Shown: positions 39,346-50,835 of the stretch, in pieces | How positions within the stretch are numbered: position 1 is the stretch's first letter | Layout: each line of letters begins with the position of its first letter | Assembly (NCBI GenBank): GCA_029582165.1 | Contig: CM055886.1 | Coordinates: 29,005,169-29,069,168, forward strand | Source: Portulaca oleracea | Taxonomy: Eukaryota > Streptophyta > Magnoliopsida > Caryophyllales > Portulacaceae | Length of the DNA: 64,000 bases | Direction of reading: 5' to 3' | Notes under the pieces: generated by a model | What the model was told of the DNA's origin: nothing | What the model saw: the letters and a program-made list of their open reading frames with translations, nothing else | The model's database searches: none | Translations under genes and position numbers: made by a program

Positions 39346-41189
39346 ATCAAGATCACCTCAGTCTCTTCTGTTGGTTACTTACAGTAGTTTAAATGTGACT
39401 TTCTTCATCAGCAGTTAAATACCATTGGTTGATTTACCAAATGTCTTTCATGTTGTCCTTTTTAGCTCTGTTTACTATGGCTAATTATACCCTATGGCCC
39501 ACTCAAACAAAAAAAACCTGAGGAAAAAAGGTCCCTGAATGTAAATTGGTTGTGGGGTTGGTGTTGTCAATCTACCAAACACCTGAGAAAATTTGAATAT
39601 AGGTAATCATTCTCAAATTTGACAACACTTTTATTTTACATTTCCCCCCAAATTTTACCTCTTTTTATCCTACTTTACCTAATGTTATTTTACCCCAACT
39701 GTACTGTACCCACATGAAGAACATGGTCGGAGTGGAGTAGAGCAAAGTAGAGTGGAAGCTGAGGTTAATGGCCCTGTTTGGGTAATTATGTTTATGGGTC
39801 CAAAGTAGGTTTTTCTTGATTGTTCAGGGCAGATACAAAATCAAAGAGCAAAGTCTACAAATATACAGCTCATAATATGAATATGATGTGATATGTGGTC
39901 ACGTCCACGTCTACTAGCTTCGCGTCCCTCTCCCCTCTCTTTTAGCCCACCAACCTCCCCCTTCCTAACTCCTCAACAACCCACTCTTTTGCCTTCTTGT
40001 ATGTGCTTCAGCCCCACATGTAAAACCACTCACTCCTTAAAACTATGCCTTGTTTGGCGATTATTTGGTTGGATTAGTTGTTTGACTTATCTGTTTGTAC
40101 AAAAATTGTTTGGTGAAATTGTTTGTAAAAAATACTTTCAAATAGTTTTTGAAAATCACAAACTGCTTCTTCTAGCTTATCTAATTTAGCAAATGCAATT
40201 GCCTTACTGAATAACGTTTTAACATTTCTTGGGTCAAGTTCCAAAGCATCCTTGCAGATTTTTATTGTACGCGGATGATTTTCCAATTTCAATGCATAGG
40301 TAGCAAGATTCAACTTCAAAGAGATAACGATAGTTAAATATTCTGGTATTTCCTCATGCAACGATTCACAAACATTCCAAAATTGCACAACTTGTATGGC
40401 AAAACACCGTTTGGGTAACAACCTTTCCTAAACAGCTCATTGCCTTCCTCCTTGAGGTCTTTAGCACAAAGAAAAACTTGCTCAATGTGAGATATTTGTT
40501 CCAAATAGGCTAGAATGTTAACATGAAGCTCCTTCATAGACATGTTCTTCTATCCAAATGTAGAAACAAAATCTAATGGATAAGACACTGGCAGACAAAC
40601 TCAGGGACCTACACACCCACAAAAAAAGTAATGCAAAGACAACTCAAATAGGAAATGGTGGGTGAGTTTTTTTTTTTTTTTGGGGGGGGGGGGGATGCAC
40701 AAAACAGACAACATACAAAAACAAAGGCAAAAGCTAAAAGAACCTTCCTTGATTAACTCAAATCAGATTTTAGAACTAAAAGAGTTGTTGGTAAGGACAA
40801 GTGTAGATAGAGGCGTAGAGCCCAACTCTTAAAGGAGCACTTCCCCTGGAAAGGAAAACGATGGCACCAACGAGGACATTTAACACCACAATAAAAAACG
40901 AACTACAGGTATCGATATCCTTGTATACTCATTTCTCACATACACAGACTTTGCCCTCGCCCCTTACTCTGTCTGTCCACTCTCTCTCCTCATCACTTTG
41001 GTAGAATCTAAACCCCTTACTCCTAGGGCGTATGGTAAAGATATTATATGTTTGGTTGGTTTATTATTTATCAAGGTCTAAATATTGTTTTATTTTTAAA
41101 AAAATCCATATTTTAGGGTCGACTGACCCGTTAACCCGACCCGTGACCCATCGGGTCAGGGTTCGTGCCAAGGGTGCCTAATCCGAAGT
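39346..41189. other. RAD51C downstream region
   Basis: No intact gene. 40045-40165 resembles the AGCTTTTT-type repeat at 27380. A TPR pseudogene fragment lies at 40155-40543. A T-run followed by 13 G is at 40667-40694. 41115-41210 has GGGTCGACTGACCCG-type hAT-end sequence. Confidence 0.5.
40155..40543 (-). pseudogene. TPR co-chaperone-like pseudogene fragment
   Basis: Two overlapping minus-strand frames. The upstream one has AKDLKEEGNELFRKGCYPNG, the start of a tetratricopeptide repeat, then loses frame near 40440. The downstream one has LNLATYALKLENHPRTIKIC and ALELDPRNVKTLFSKAIAFA followed by KLDKLEEAVCDFQKL, two further TPR helices. The pattern matches the TPR region of FKBP-type immunophilins or similar co-chaperones. 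There is no start domain and no intact C-terminus, and the frame is shifted, so it is a gene fragment. Confidence 0.7.
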
Positions 41190-42822
41190 CCTGCCGAGTT
41201 CAGGTCGGCAAATCATGAACTTCCAACCAGATATATGAATAGGTCTTCAACAAATGGAGGTCTTCTGTTACCACGGTCGCTTCCATTTCTTCAACAGTCC
41301 ACCTCACCTCTATGAAGACACTTTTCAAAGTTAAGATATTCCCCCCTTTATCTCTCATTATTATACCCAAAACTCTCTCTCTCTTTCATAAAGAGCGGCA
41401 TCAACGTTTACCTTAACCTTGTTCGCCGTCGTAGGATTCACAAGCTACCTCTCCCAGTTCGCTTCTCATACCCGCTCTCTTTTCTAAAGCCTTAACAAGC
41501 TCATAGTGGAACCCCGAAGCTCTATTTATAATCATCAGAGGTTCAGGTCTCCTCCTTCAAAAAGTCATAGGTTTCGAGCACTCCACTTTGACTAAACCAA
41601 TGTGAGAATTAAGCTTCTAACCTGTGAGTATAGTGGTTCCAGCACTTGCAAAGGCCATTCACCCATGTCCTTTGTGGCTCTCTCGAGGGTATAAAGCCTC
41701 AAAGGGCTGATTTTCCAAACTTGGTTAGCTATAGTGCAATTAGAGAAGAGGTGGGCATTTGATAAATAGTCTTCTCCACAGAGAGGACATCGAGGATCTA
41801 CTTCCAACTTCCTTCTTGTTTAATTAACTCTTGTAGGGAGGGCATCCTTGATGAATCTCCTCCCGCACATGTTTAATTAGTGCAACAATATCGCTCCATA
41901 CTATGTCCCATTATTTGTTGGTGTTTATAGACATTTCTTCATCAGTCTCCTATGTTCTTCTCTATAGGTCTTGGGCCACATGATAGGCAGACCTGATAGT
42001 AAACTCTCCTTCCTTGGAGAATTTCCAACATTGCCCATCTCGTTCTTCAAGACACCTAAAGGGATAGACAAAATCTCCTTCCTCAAGCTTTCACCAAGAC
42101 GTAGAAGGATCAAATCCTCCCTCCATTTGTTGGTCACTACTTCTACGAGCTTGGCTACCAAAGCGTCAACCTTAAGAAGTCTAAGAGTAGCAGGAACTTT
42201 GTGTCTAACAATTCTTGGTATCCACTTTCCAAAGTCTGACCCAAGTTCCATTTCCAATTCTCCAGATTAAGCCTTTCTCTACCACTCCCTTGCTGTCATG
42301 ATGTTTCTCCAAGTGTAACTAACTTCAGGAGTTACCGATGCCTCCAACAAATCAGTCCTTTAGTGATATTTTGCTTTTAGCACTCTTACAGTTAGATCAT
42401 GAATTTTGTATCAATTGCCACATCTGTTTTACTAAGAGAGCCATATTGAAGCATTTCAAGTTCTGAAAGCCTAAACCCCCCTTCTTTTTGTTAGTGCTTA
42501 GCTTGCCATTTCACCTATGCCACCCCTTTTTTCCCCATTTCCCCACCAAAATTTCCTACGTATTTTTTTTCCATCTCCTTGCACACCTAAATGGGTATAT
42601 CAAAGCATTGGATTGCATAAGTAGGGATAGCTAGGACAATTGCTTTTAGCAATACTTCTTTTCCAACCCTGGATAGTGTTCTCTCCTTCCACTACTTGAC
42701 CTTCTTCCAGACCCGATCCTAGATAGCCTGGAAAGACGCCCCTTTTGACCTCCCTATGTAAGTGGGGGACTAAGATAGCGATTATAGGTTTCCATCATCT
42801 CAAATCCTAAACTCTCCTGGAG
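41190..42822 (-). mobile_element. L1-type LINE, 3' segment (reverse transcriptase C-terminus, zf-RVT, RNase H)
   Basis: Read on the minus strand from 42822 downward. The fragments include RVWKKVKQWKERTLSRVGKE (near 42690), AIPTYAIQCFDIPI (near 42600), KKGGLGFQNLKCFNMALLVK (near 42430-42490) and zinc-finger-like CPLCGEDYLSNAHLFSNC (41730-41790). RNase H-like KVNVDAALYERE follows near 41390-41425. These are collinear with plant L1 ORF2. Stops and frameshifts are frequent. The upper end is cut by the solo LTR, across which the coding order continues at 44582. Confidence 0.85.
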
Positions 42823-42827
42823 GACAT

Positions 42828-44576
42828 TGATGTATAATGGGATCAAAGATTGAACCTTGATCAATTACACATCAAGAGAGACGTGCAACCAATCTCAACA
42901 TGGAACACTTCACGTGATTTAAGGGAGGAGAAGGGTAGGTTCATGTGAATAGGAGAGAGAAAGTGGGTGGAAAACAGGCTATATTGTCGTGAGGACTTTT
43001 GTGGATTCAAGAAACAATTGAGATTGAATCCTGAAGAGGGAAGAGGGATTCTTGATGGTGGTTTATGGAAGAGGGTGGACGAAAATATGGAGGGAGTATA
43101 GCCGTATAGGGATGTGGCGTGAGGCCTTTGAGGGGGAGGAGAGAGAATTGTTTGAGGGAGTTTGTTGGAGGAGAGAGAAAAGGTTGTTGGGAGGTTGTTA
43201 TGGAGAGAGAGGGAGTTTGTTATAGCATTTGTGAGAGAGAGAAAGAAGTGAACGTTTGAGAGGGAGGGGGAGGGAGACGTTTGGATGGAGGGATACTCAA
43301 AGGGATTATCTTCTATATTGATAGAAAGATAATAGAGAAATTATCTTAACTGTATTGACAGAAAGATAAAATCGGATAGAACTAAGTTTCTAACTTGAAT
43401 CCACAAGTTAGACAACCTAGGGCTAACTTGATCTAGACCGCAACCTAGGACCAAGCTCTTCCTAACCACTTGGGTGCCATGCCAAGATACAATAGAAGAA
43501 AAGGGGAGAGGTTTATCCAAACACTCTAGGGGGTAAGCTCAAAGCTTGATTCATATTTCTGAACTGGATTGTCCTTCAAACGATTACAAGCCTAAGCTAT
43601 TTATACTAAGTCCTAAACCTCCTAGGACTACTAAGATTGGCGTGCAAGCCACCTTATCCTACTAGGATTCTTATTACTTGGCATGCAAGCCAAGGACTCT
43701 TAATACTAGATGCTATCTTACTCCATCTCCTCCTTGGATTAGGACTCCTTATCCTAAGGGAAGTTGGTTACAAGAGATAATAATCCTTTTAGGATTTGAC
43801 TTTCCTAATCCAAGATGATTAGGACTCCTTATCCTAAGGGAAGTTGGTTACAAGAGATAATAATCCTTTTAGGATTTGACTTTCCTAATCCAAGATGGAT
43901 TAGTTACAAAATAAGCCAACCTTATCTAGTATTACAAGACTAACTTGGCGCCTAATCTAACTATATCACACGCCTAAAGCACACACACACACTTCCAGAA
44001 TATTCTAGAACAACTTAGAATATTCTAGACTTATCTAGACTCCTATTGAACTTCCTATGACTTGATGCTCAAGTTTATAATATACTTGGCATCTTACATT
44101 ATTTCTAAAACTAAAAGATAATTAAATCACTCTAAAATAATAAGGCTAAAAATAAAGTTACATCCAAAAGATTTAAATCAAAATTGATCAAATGAAGCTC
44201 TTCTTGGACGTGGACTTTTGGGCCTTGGATTGGGCTTGTGACATGACTTTTGCATGTATTAGGATGTTTGGACATCCTCTTGCCATAAGGAGCACACCAT
44301 ATGAATGGGCCTTTGGGCCTCTATGCTCATCTTTTCCTCTATTGCCCGTTCCACCTCCTTGTAGATGAGTTGGGCTTCCTTAGTTGTTGGGCTTCCTTAG
44401 TTGTTGGGCTTGGCGTGAAAGGCCTTGATGGATTTCCATCATTCTCTATGAATCTTGAGTCTCCAAAGGCAAGCCCATGGCTATGTGAGCCTCCATTTCC
44501 TTCCATGAACCTAGGGTCCCCAAAAGTGAGACCTAGGTTAGACAGATGTATTTCAGGCGTGGGTCGAAATACATCA
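42828..44576 (-). mobile_element. solo LTR inside the LINE (1,749 bp)
   Basis: Perfect 8-bp inverted termini TGATGTAT (42828) and ATACATCA (to 44576), flanked by a perfect 5-bp TSD GACAT (42823-42827 and 44577-44581). Removing the LTR and one duplication restores collinear LINE coding. A minus-strand TATA box (AGTATAAATAGC) is near 43597-43608. It holds a perfect 80-bp tandem duplication at 43737-43896. Family not assigned; size suits gypsy. Confidence 0.92.
43737..43896 (+). repeat. perfect 80-bp tandem duplication
   Basis: Two adjacent 80-bp copies (43737-43816 and 43817-43896) that I read as identical. Each begins GATTAGGACTCCTTATCC and ends CCTAATCCAAGAT. The identity implies a recent event or an assembly artefact. 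Confidence 0.92.
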
Positions 44577-44581
44577 GACAT

Positions 44582-44860
44582 GTTTATGTTGATTGCTAAT
44601 GTTTCGGCCATAGGAAACCTCAAACTTGTTCACATTTAACCATTTGGTCTGAAGCGGCCTCATAAATTTTAAACACCTCACTCACTTGCAAAGCTTCAGT
44701 GGCAGTGCTTCTAACGAAGAACAAGTTGTCATTTGCGAAAAACAAATGAGAGATTGTTGGTGAGTCGTTTGCCACTTTCACACCATCCAAAAGTTTTCAC
44801 TCTTCCTTATCTCTAATTGGGGCAGATAGCCGCTCAACGCAAATGAGAAACAGGTTGGAG
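44582..44860 (-). pseudogene. L1 LINE reverse transcriptase, palm segment with FANDN
   Basis: The minus strand encodes LFLICVERLSAPIRDKE, then SPTISHLFFANDNLFFVR, then EVFKIYEAASDQMVK. These match the L1 reverse transcriptase around the catalytic FADD box, here FAND, with the second Asp replaced by Asn. It joins LINE sequence at 42822 across the solo LTR and at 50836 across the larger insertion. Confidence 0.85.
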
Positions 44861-45037
44861 CGTTTTGGGGTGGGCCACGTGCGATGCTTGAGTTGATGGG
44901 AGGGATAAGGATGATGGAGATCGAAGAACACAAACGAACAAGAAAAATACAATAAACCCTAGAATTCGGAGCAAACAACTCACAAATCATAGAAAATCAA
45001 CAAGAAGAATAAAGGGATACGCACTTGGATAAAGGAG

Positions 45038-45346
45038 TGTTAGGTTTTTGGGTGTTTGAAGGTAGAAGTGTTTTGTGGAAATGGAGGAAGGATTGTATTA
45101 AGGAGAAACTTTTCTTATTGATGGAGAGAGAATTGCTTACAACTCTTTGTTGTGGATTGATGCAAATGAAAGCCCTACCACCTATATTTATACTTGTAGA
45201 AAGGAGGTGGTGGTAGGAAAAATCTAGAAAGGAAAAATCTAGAAAAGAAAAATCTAGAGCATGCTCCTCAAATTATCTAGGATTTTCTAAAGACTTTTCT
45301 AAGGCTTATCTTCAAGATTTTTCTAGATTATTCTTGATTTTTAACA
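45038..45346 (-). repeat. copia 3' LTR (309 bp)
   Basis: TGTTAGG...TTTTTAACA termini. A minus-strand TATA-like box (AGTATAAATATAGG) is near 45182-45195. Three short AAAAATCTAGA units (45219-45258) lie inside. The RNase H frame ends 18 bases into this LTR. Confidence 0.97.
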
Positions 45347-46111
45347 CTCCCCCTTAATCTAGAAAAATCTCGAACTCCGATCTGCTCTCGGAAGTAATTG
45401 AACTTCTCACTTGGAAGCGCTTTTGTGAATATGTCCGCCAGTTGTTCATCCGTTCTGCAAAACTCTAGCTTAATTTCACCTTTGTCCACGAGTTCTCGAA
45501 TGAAGTGATGTCTAATCTCAATGTGCTTTGTGCGACTGTGGAAGTCTGGATTCTTCGTCATTGCTATTGTGGACATGTTGTCGCAGAAAAGTGATGTTGG
45601 TCCTCCACCTCCTTGTTGTAGATCTTGTAGTATTCTTCTCAACCATACTGCTTCACATGTTGCATTTGTAGCTGCAATGTACTTTGCTTCTGCGGTTGAT
45701 AATGCCACAGTTGACTGCTTCTTTGATGTCCAGGAGATAGCCTTGGAGCCAAGTTGGAACAAGTATCCACTTGTGCTTTTTCTATCGTCGATGCATCCAA
45801 ATTTCAATCACTATCTCAGATACCTTGAGTTTGGGGTCTTCCTCTATTTTGTATAGAAGACCATAACTCTTTGTTCCTTTGATGTATCTCAAAATTCTTT
45901 TAGCTGCTACGAAGTGAGCTTTACTTGGCTCACTCATAAATCGGGAGACGATGCTAACCGCATGAACGATGTCTGGTCGAGTGTTTGTTAGATATATTAG
46001 TGAGCCAACCAGACTTCTATAGAGTGATCCATCCACCCTTTCCTTGCCATCATTTTTGGAGAGTTTCTCATTTGTGGCCATAGGTGTTGATATTAGCTTG
46101 CAATCCAGCAT
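45328..46111 (-). pseudogene. copia RNase H and reverse transcriptase C-terminus
   Basis: Upper frame (46111-45782): MLDCKLISTPMATNEKLSKN, SLYRSLVGSLIYLTNTRPDI and AAKRILRYIKGTKSYGLLY, the connection region. After a frameshift near 45800 the lower frame reads GCIDDRKSTSGYLFQLGSKA, STAEAKYIAATNATCEAVWL and TKHIEIRHHFIRELV, the copia RNase H. The catalytic aspartate region around DDRKST is present. The frame break is the main defect. Confidence 0.92.
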
Positions 46112-46147
46112 ATTGAACTTTTTAAGAAGATCTTCAATATATTTCTC

Positions 46148-46790
46148 CTAAGAGATGAAGATCTCACCTGGGCTTTGCTTCACTTGCATCCCGAGAAAGT
46201 ACTTCATGAGGCCCAAATCCGTCATCTCGAATTCAGCCATCATATCCTTCTTGAAATCTTGAATCATCCTTTGATTTGTGCCAGTGTATATGAGATCATC
46301 AACATAGAGGCACAAAATTAGAAGATCTTTACCTTGGGTCTTGACATATAGAGATGGCTCACTTGGACTCTTTTTGAATCCGCTATGAAAGAGATACCCA
46401 TCGATTTTACTATTCCAAGCTCGTGGTGCTTGTTTGAGACCGTAGAGTGCTTTCTTGAGCCGATATACTTTATATTCTTCTCCTTCAATCACGTACCCTT
46501 GGGGTTGCTCCACATATACCTCTTCTTCAAGCTCGCCATTTAGGAATGCTGACTTGACATCTAGCTGATATACTTGAAGTTTTAGTTGTGCTGCAATGGC
46601 AAGTACAGTTTCTTATAGTCTCCATGCGTACTACTGGAGCAAATGTTTCGTTGAAGTCGATTCCTGGTTGCTGTGAGTACCTTTTGGCAACCAATCGAGC
46701 CTTGTACTTATGTATTGAGCCATCCTCGTTATATTTGATCTTGTAGACCCACTTGAGCCCGATGACATCTTTATCTTGAGGCTTCTCCAC
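46148..46790 (-). pseudogene. copia reverse transcriptase
   Basis: The upper frame (46790-46527) has [20 protein letters not shown] and [18 protein letters not shown], then a frameshift near 46605. The lower frame (46513-46148) has ALYGLKQAPRAWNSKID and the catalytic YVDD box in LCLYVDDLIYTGTN, ending at TAG 46150-46148, where the family normally has Gln before EKYIEDLL. Reverse transcriptase palm and fingers are thus complete but split by the shift. Confidence 0.93.
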
Positions 46791-46793
46791 TAG

Positions 46794-48110
46794 CTACCAT
46801 GTGTCATTTTTCTCGATCATTTTGATTTCCTGATCCATAGCCTCGATCCATTTCTCATCTTGTGATGCTTCTTGAAATGTTGCTGGCTCGCTGGCGAAGA
46901 ATGCTGTAATTACTTGGCCACACTCGTAATTGCAGATAAGCAGGTGGACGTCTTTCTCGTTGAGACCTCCGAGTTGCTGTGGAGAGTCGCTTGACTCCAT
47001 AGTAGGAGGTGGTGCGCTAGCTCCATGAGGAGATGGAGTTGAAGATGGACTGTTGTCACTGGGTCTTCCTTCTCTGATTTCTTGAATGTGATGGTCTTCA
47101 TGTGTTGACTCTTGGTCTGTGTCTTCTGGCCATCTCCATTGGGATGCTTCATCAAATATGACATCTCTTGAAATAATCACCTTCTTTGTTTCTGGATTAT
47201 AGAGGCGGTATCCTTTCGACTTTGTGCTATAGCCAATGAAGATGCACTTTTCGCCTTTGCCATCCAGCTTTTCCCGATTCTCTTTTGGGATGTGTGAATA
47301 TGCTATGCAACCGAATACTTTGAGATGATCGACCTTTGGCTTCCTCCTGAACCACGCTTCATATGGTGTTCTGTTTGGAACTGCCTTTGTGGGAGACCGG
47401 TTGAGAATGTAGACGACTGTGTTTACTGCTTCCGCCCAAAAGTTCTTCGGAACATTTTTGCTTTGCAACATGCTGCGGGCCATCTCAACTATTGTTCTGT
47501 TCTTCCTCTCTGCAACTCCATTTTGTTGTGGAGTGCGTCTTACTGTGAGCTCCCTTTTGATGCCGTGTTTTCGACAGTAATCATCGAACACATTCTGATG
47601 GAATTCTCTCCCACAGTCTGTCCTAAATATTTTGATATTGTGCCCACTTTGTTTTTCCGTGAGAGCCTTGAATTGTTGGAAGTATGAGAATGCTTCTGAC
47701 TTTTGTTCGAGGAAATACACCCACATCATGCGAGTGTAGTCATCCACGAACAATAAGAAGTATCTTTTGCCTCCCAGGCTAGGATTACGTGTTGTACCCC
47801 AAATATCAGCATGGACCAGCTGTAGGGGTGCTTTAGCTTTCCACGTGGTTTTAGTGAATGGTAATCTATGCATCTTTCCCATTATGCAGCCCTCACATAT
47901 ATTCCTTTTGTTTTCTATTGTGAGCAAACTAATAACCATGTTCCTTCGCTTCAAGACTTTAAGACTGTCAAGGTTTAGATGGCCATACCTTTGATGCCAT
48001 AAGGTTGTGGCATCCGTGATGGAGCTGAGGGCCACCTTCTCTTTCGTTGGCATTGATAAGGGGAAAATCCTGTTGGGCTCCATTGCGATAGATGCTATCA
48101 CTTGGTGCAT
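46794..48110 (-). pseudogene. copia GAG-pre-integrase and integrase
   Basis: 438 residues open. The segment starts with LWHQRYGHLNLDSLKVL and CEGCIMGKMHRLPF, the HHCC zinc-binding part. The catalytic core follows with HADIWG (first Asp), FRTDCGREF (second Asp) and PQQNGVAERKNRTI (Glu), so D, D and E are all present. LKVFGCIAYSHIP and KCIFIGYSTKSKGYRLYNP are the typical C-terminal copia blocks. It ends at TAG 46796-46794, where Gln is usual. Confidence 0.93.
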
Positions 48111-48141
48111 CCTCTTGTCAATTATGATGCATCTACCGTCA

Positions 48142-48408
48142 TCAAAAGTTCACCTGATAGCCTTTTTGAAGGAGTTGGCCCACACTTAGGAGATTATGAG
48201 CTAGCCCAGGTACGTAAAGGACGTCTTGAATATACTTGGTCGAGCCGTTTTTTGCCTTTACTGCGATTGTTCCCTTGCCGGCGGCTTCACGTGTTCTCCC
48301 ATCACCAAGTGTGATGTTGGATTTTATGTCTTCATTCAGCTCCACGAAGGAATCTCGATTTCCCGTCATATGGTTGGAACAACCGCTATCCACGTACCAT
48401 GAGTCTTG
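48142..48408 (-). pseudogene. copia protease
   Basis: Encodes SWYVDSGCSNHMTGN with the DSG catalytic triplet, then KSNITLGDG, and YVPGLAHNLLSVGQLLQKGY. It ends in a stop at 48142, where an extra T shifts the frame. The next block resumes in another frame and leads into the integrase part. Confidence 0.9.
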
Positions 48409-48525
48409 TGCTTCTTGCGTGGCGTTCAGACATGAGTAGAATACGTTTTCACTTGGGTCGCCTTTCTCCGTGAAGTTGGCCTCATCCCGTTGTCGGTTCT
48501 TACAATCTCGTACATGATGTATGTG

Positions 48526-49464
48526 TCATGTACATTTCTTGCATTTGAACCGACAATTCATTGTATCATGGTTAGACATCTTGCATATCTTGCAGTATGG
48601 GCTTGATCTTTGATCTCCATGAGTTCCTTGATTCTTGTAATTTCCTCTCCCCCTGCCACGGTTATTGGATAGTGTCTTCCTACCATGGCTATTCTCCTTT
48701 TTATTCTCATGGTTGGAGAATTTTAATTTGGCTTGAAAAGCCTGCTCTAGTAGCTGGTGTGTGAATCTACGCATTCTCTCCTCATGTGCTTGGAGAGACC
48801 CTACTAACTCGGTGAGGGTGAGCATAGATGAATCTTTAGATTCTTCTATTGCAGCCACTATATGATCAAACTTTGGTGGAAGGCTCCTTAGTACCTTTTA
48901 TATCACCTTCTTATCTTCGATCATGTCACCATATATTCTAATTTTATTTACTATGCTAGTGACACGATCGAAGTATGCTTGAATTGTTTCATCCTCCTTC
49001 ATCAATAAGGTATCGAAATCCTTCTACAAAGTTTGAAGTTTAATGGATATTACCTTGTCAGTGCCATGGTATGCCTCCTTCAAGATTGTCCAAGCCTCCT
49101 TGGCCGTTGTCGCATCCATAATCCGAGGGAAGATTGTTGGAGTGATTGCTTGATAGATGTGATGAAGGGCCGTAATATCTCTCTTGTAATTCTCTTGATA
49201 TAGTGCCTCCTTACTTTCATCCCATGATGATTTTTCCTCTTCATCTGACTTTTCTTCTCCATCCTTCTTCTTTTCTTTTGCATCCTGCTCCTCCTTCTTA
49301 GGTGGTTTATCATATCCCTTTTCTACCACATCCCATAAACCTTGCGCCATGAAGAATGTTTTCATTTGAATACTCCACATTTGATAATTCTCCCCATCAA
49401 ATATGGGTGGCCTCAAATTTGGGAGATAGTTGAAAGTTGGGGTTGGGGTTTGAAGGGAGGCCAT
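48526..49464 (-). pseudogene. copia gag with zinc knuckle
   Basis: Starts at ATG 49464 with MASLQTPTPTFNYLPNL and FDGENYQMWSIQMKTFFMAQ, typical of gag. It has a Lys/Glu-rich acidic insert (about residues 50-80). Nonsense codons are at 49026-49024 (TAG) and 48900-48898 (TAA), with collinear coding between and after them. A CCHC-like CKICKMSNHDTMNC (C-X2-C-X4-H-X4-C) is near 48542-48583. A final TGA is at 48528-48526, where an Arg codon CGA would continue the frame. Confidence 0.92.
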
Positions 49465-49586
49465 GTTTAATTTTTTGTGGAGTTGGATTTGATGGATGGT
49501 TTGTTTTGAGGGTTGGGATATGCCTTGAAGGTTGATGATTGATTTTTGAAAGATTTAGGTTTGATAGGAGGACTTGGGTTAACTTG

Positions 49587-49598
49587 GCTCTGATACCA
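49587..49598 (-). other. primer-binding site, initiator tRNA-Met
   Basis: The minus strand reads TGGTATCAGAGC, exact match to the usual copia sequence, one base inside the 5' LTR end at 49600. Confidence 0.95.
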
Positions 49599-49599
49599 C

Positions 49600-49908
49600 T
49601 GTTAGGTTTTTGGGTGTTTGAAGGTAGAAGTGTTTTGTGGAAATGGAGGAAGGATTGTATTAAGGAGAAACTTTTCTTATTGATGGAGAGAGAATTGCTT
49701 ACAACTCTTTGTTGTGGATTGATGCAAATGAAAGCCCCATCACCTATATTTATACTTGTAGAAAGGAGGTGGTGGTAGGAAAAATCTAGAAAGGAAAAAT
49801 CTAGAAAAGAAAAATCTAGAGCATGCTCCTCAAATTATCTAGGATTTTCTAGAGACTTTTCTAAGGCTTATCTTCAAGATTTTTCTAGATTATTCTTGAT
49901 TTTTAACA
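49600..49908 (-). repeat. copia 5' LTR (309 bp)
   Basis: Same length and termini as 45038-45346. Differences are two in the gccc(t/c)a(c/t)cacc word near 49737 and one in tcta(a/g)agac near 49851. Confidence 0.97.
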
Positions 49909-50835
49909 AGGAGAAATTCCCCCACCAAGAACTAAAAACCACCCAATAATTGATAAAAGGAAACTTCACCACAATTCTAGAAGAGATTGACTTGTAAACA
50001 CAACCATGAACTAATCAAGGATAAGTAAAACAAAATTTCAAGGGAAGAAGCCCTCAAGCTTTCCATTTTCATTTCTTCATAATCAAAGTCTATCTTATAC
50101 AATCAAGGATACATGTATGTATAGGACAGGGGATAAAGAGAGAAAATTACAAAGAAAAGGAAAGACCCAAAAAGAGATTTGCGGCAAAAACTCATGTCAG
50201 TACATGACATGGCCATATTACCCTCATTTCATCCCAAAAGTTAGCTTTTCCTTCGAAAATGACACAATTGTGTCATTGGATGACGTACATGAACGTGACC
50301 CCTTACTTGAAGGGGGGTCACAATCGTCAATCGTGTCCTTTGACACAAATCTTTGCTCCTTTTTATGTGAATGACATGGGTGTGTCATCCAACAATATGA
50401 TCATGTCGTTCCTGCTTACCTTGCTTTCTTCTTCATGCTACTTCGTATGATCTTCCAACCCGACCTTTGCATGAAGTGAATGATCAAAACACCCCTAGAT
50501 TGTCAAAAGGACGAAAATACCCTCAAGTTGATCTTCCTTTGATGTGAAAAGACCGAATTGCCCCTTATATTGTTTCTTCTTTTGTTTGGCGCGAGAATGG
50601 AAGTCTAGCTTGCCTACACCTTGTTATTTGTGTCCATGAATCTCATGGTTTGGGATCTCGTTTAAAGTGAACCCTACACCCAAGGATGGCCTAAATGTGC
50701 TTTCAAGGTCCCAAGTCCACCTTAAAATGGACCCTGCAGCGGGGTTTGGATTGTTGCGAGAGTAGGGAAGATTAGGGCGAGTCGGGACTCATAGGTATAA
50801 CAAAATTAATCGGATCCCCATACAGTTCATTGGCA

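Larger units (their letters stand above)
45038..49908 (-). mobile_element. full-length young Ty1/copia element (4,871 bp)
   Basis: LTRs of 309 bp at both ends (45038-45346 and 49600-49908) differ at three positions, all transitions. A perfect 5-bp TSD AGGAG flanks it (45033-45037 and 49909-49913). On the minus strand the order is 5' LTR, primer-binding site, gag, protease, integrase, reverse transcriptase, RNase H, polypurine tract (AAGGGGGAG at 45347-45355), 3' LTR. The polyprotein has five nonsense codons and about three frameshifts, so it is non-autonomous despite near-identical LTRs. It would need proteins supplied in trans to have moved after those changes. Confidence 0.97.
44861..50835 (-). 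mobile_element. LTR-like insertion in the LINE, itself carrying the copia element
   Basis: The LINE reading on the minus strand stops at ...GDPISP (50840) and resumes with LFLIC (44850). The flanks AGGAG (50836-50840) and TGGAG (44856-44860) match at 4 of 5, consistent with a 5-bp TSD. Excluding the copia element, about 1.1 kb remains, in 44861-45037 and 49914-50835. On the minus strand it begins TGCCAATG and ends CCCCAAAACG, so the 3' CA is not conserved. I interpret it as a solo LTR, with moderate confidence. Family unknown. Confidence 0.6.
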
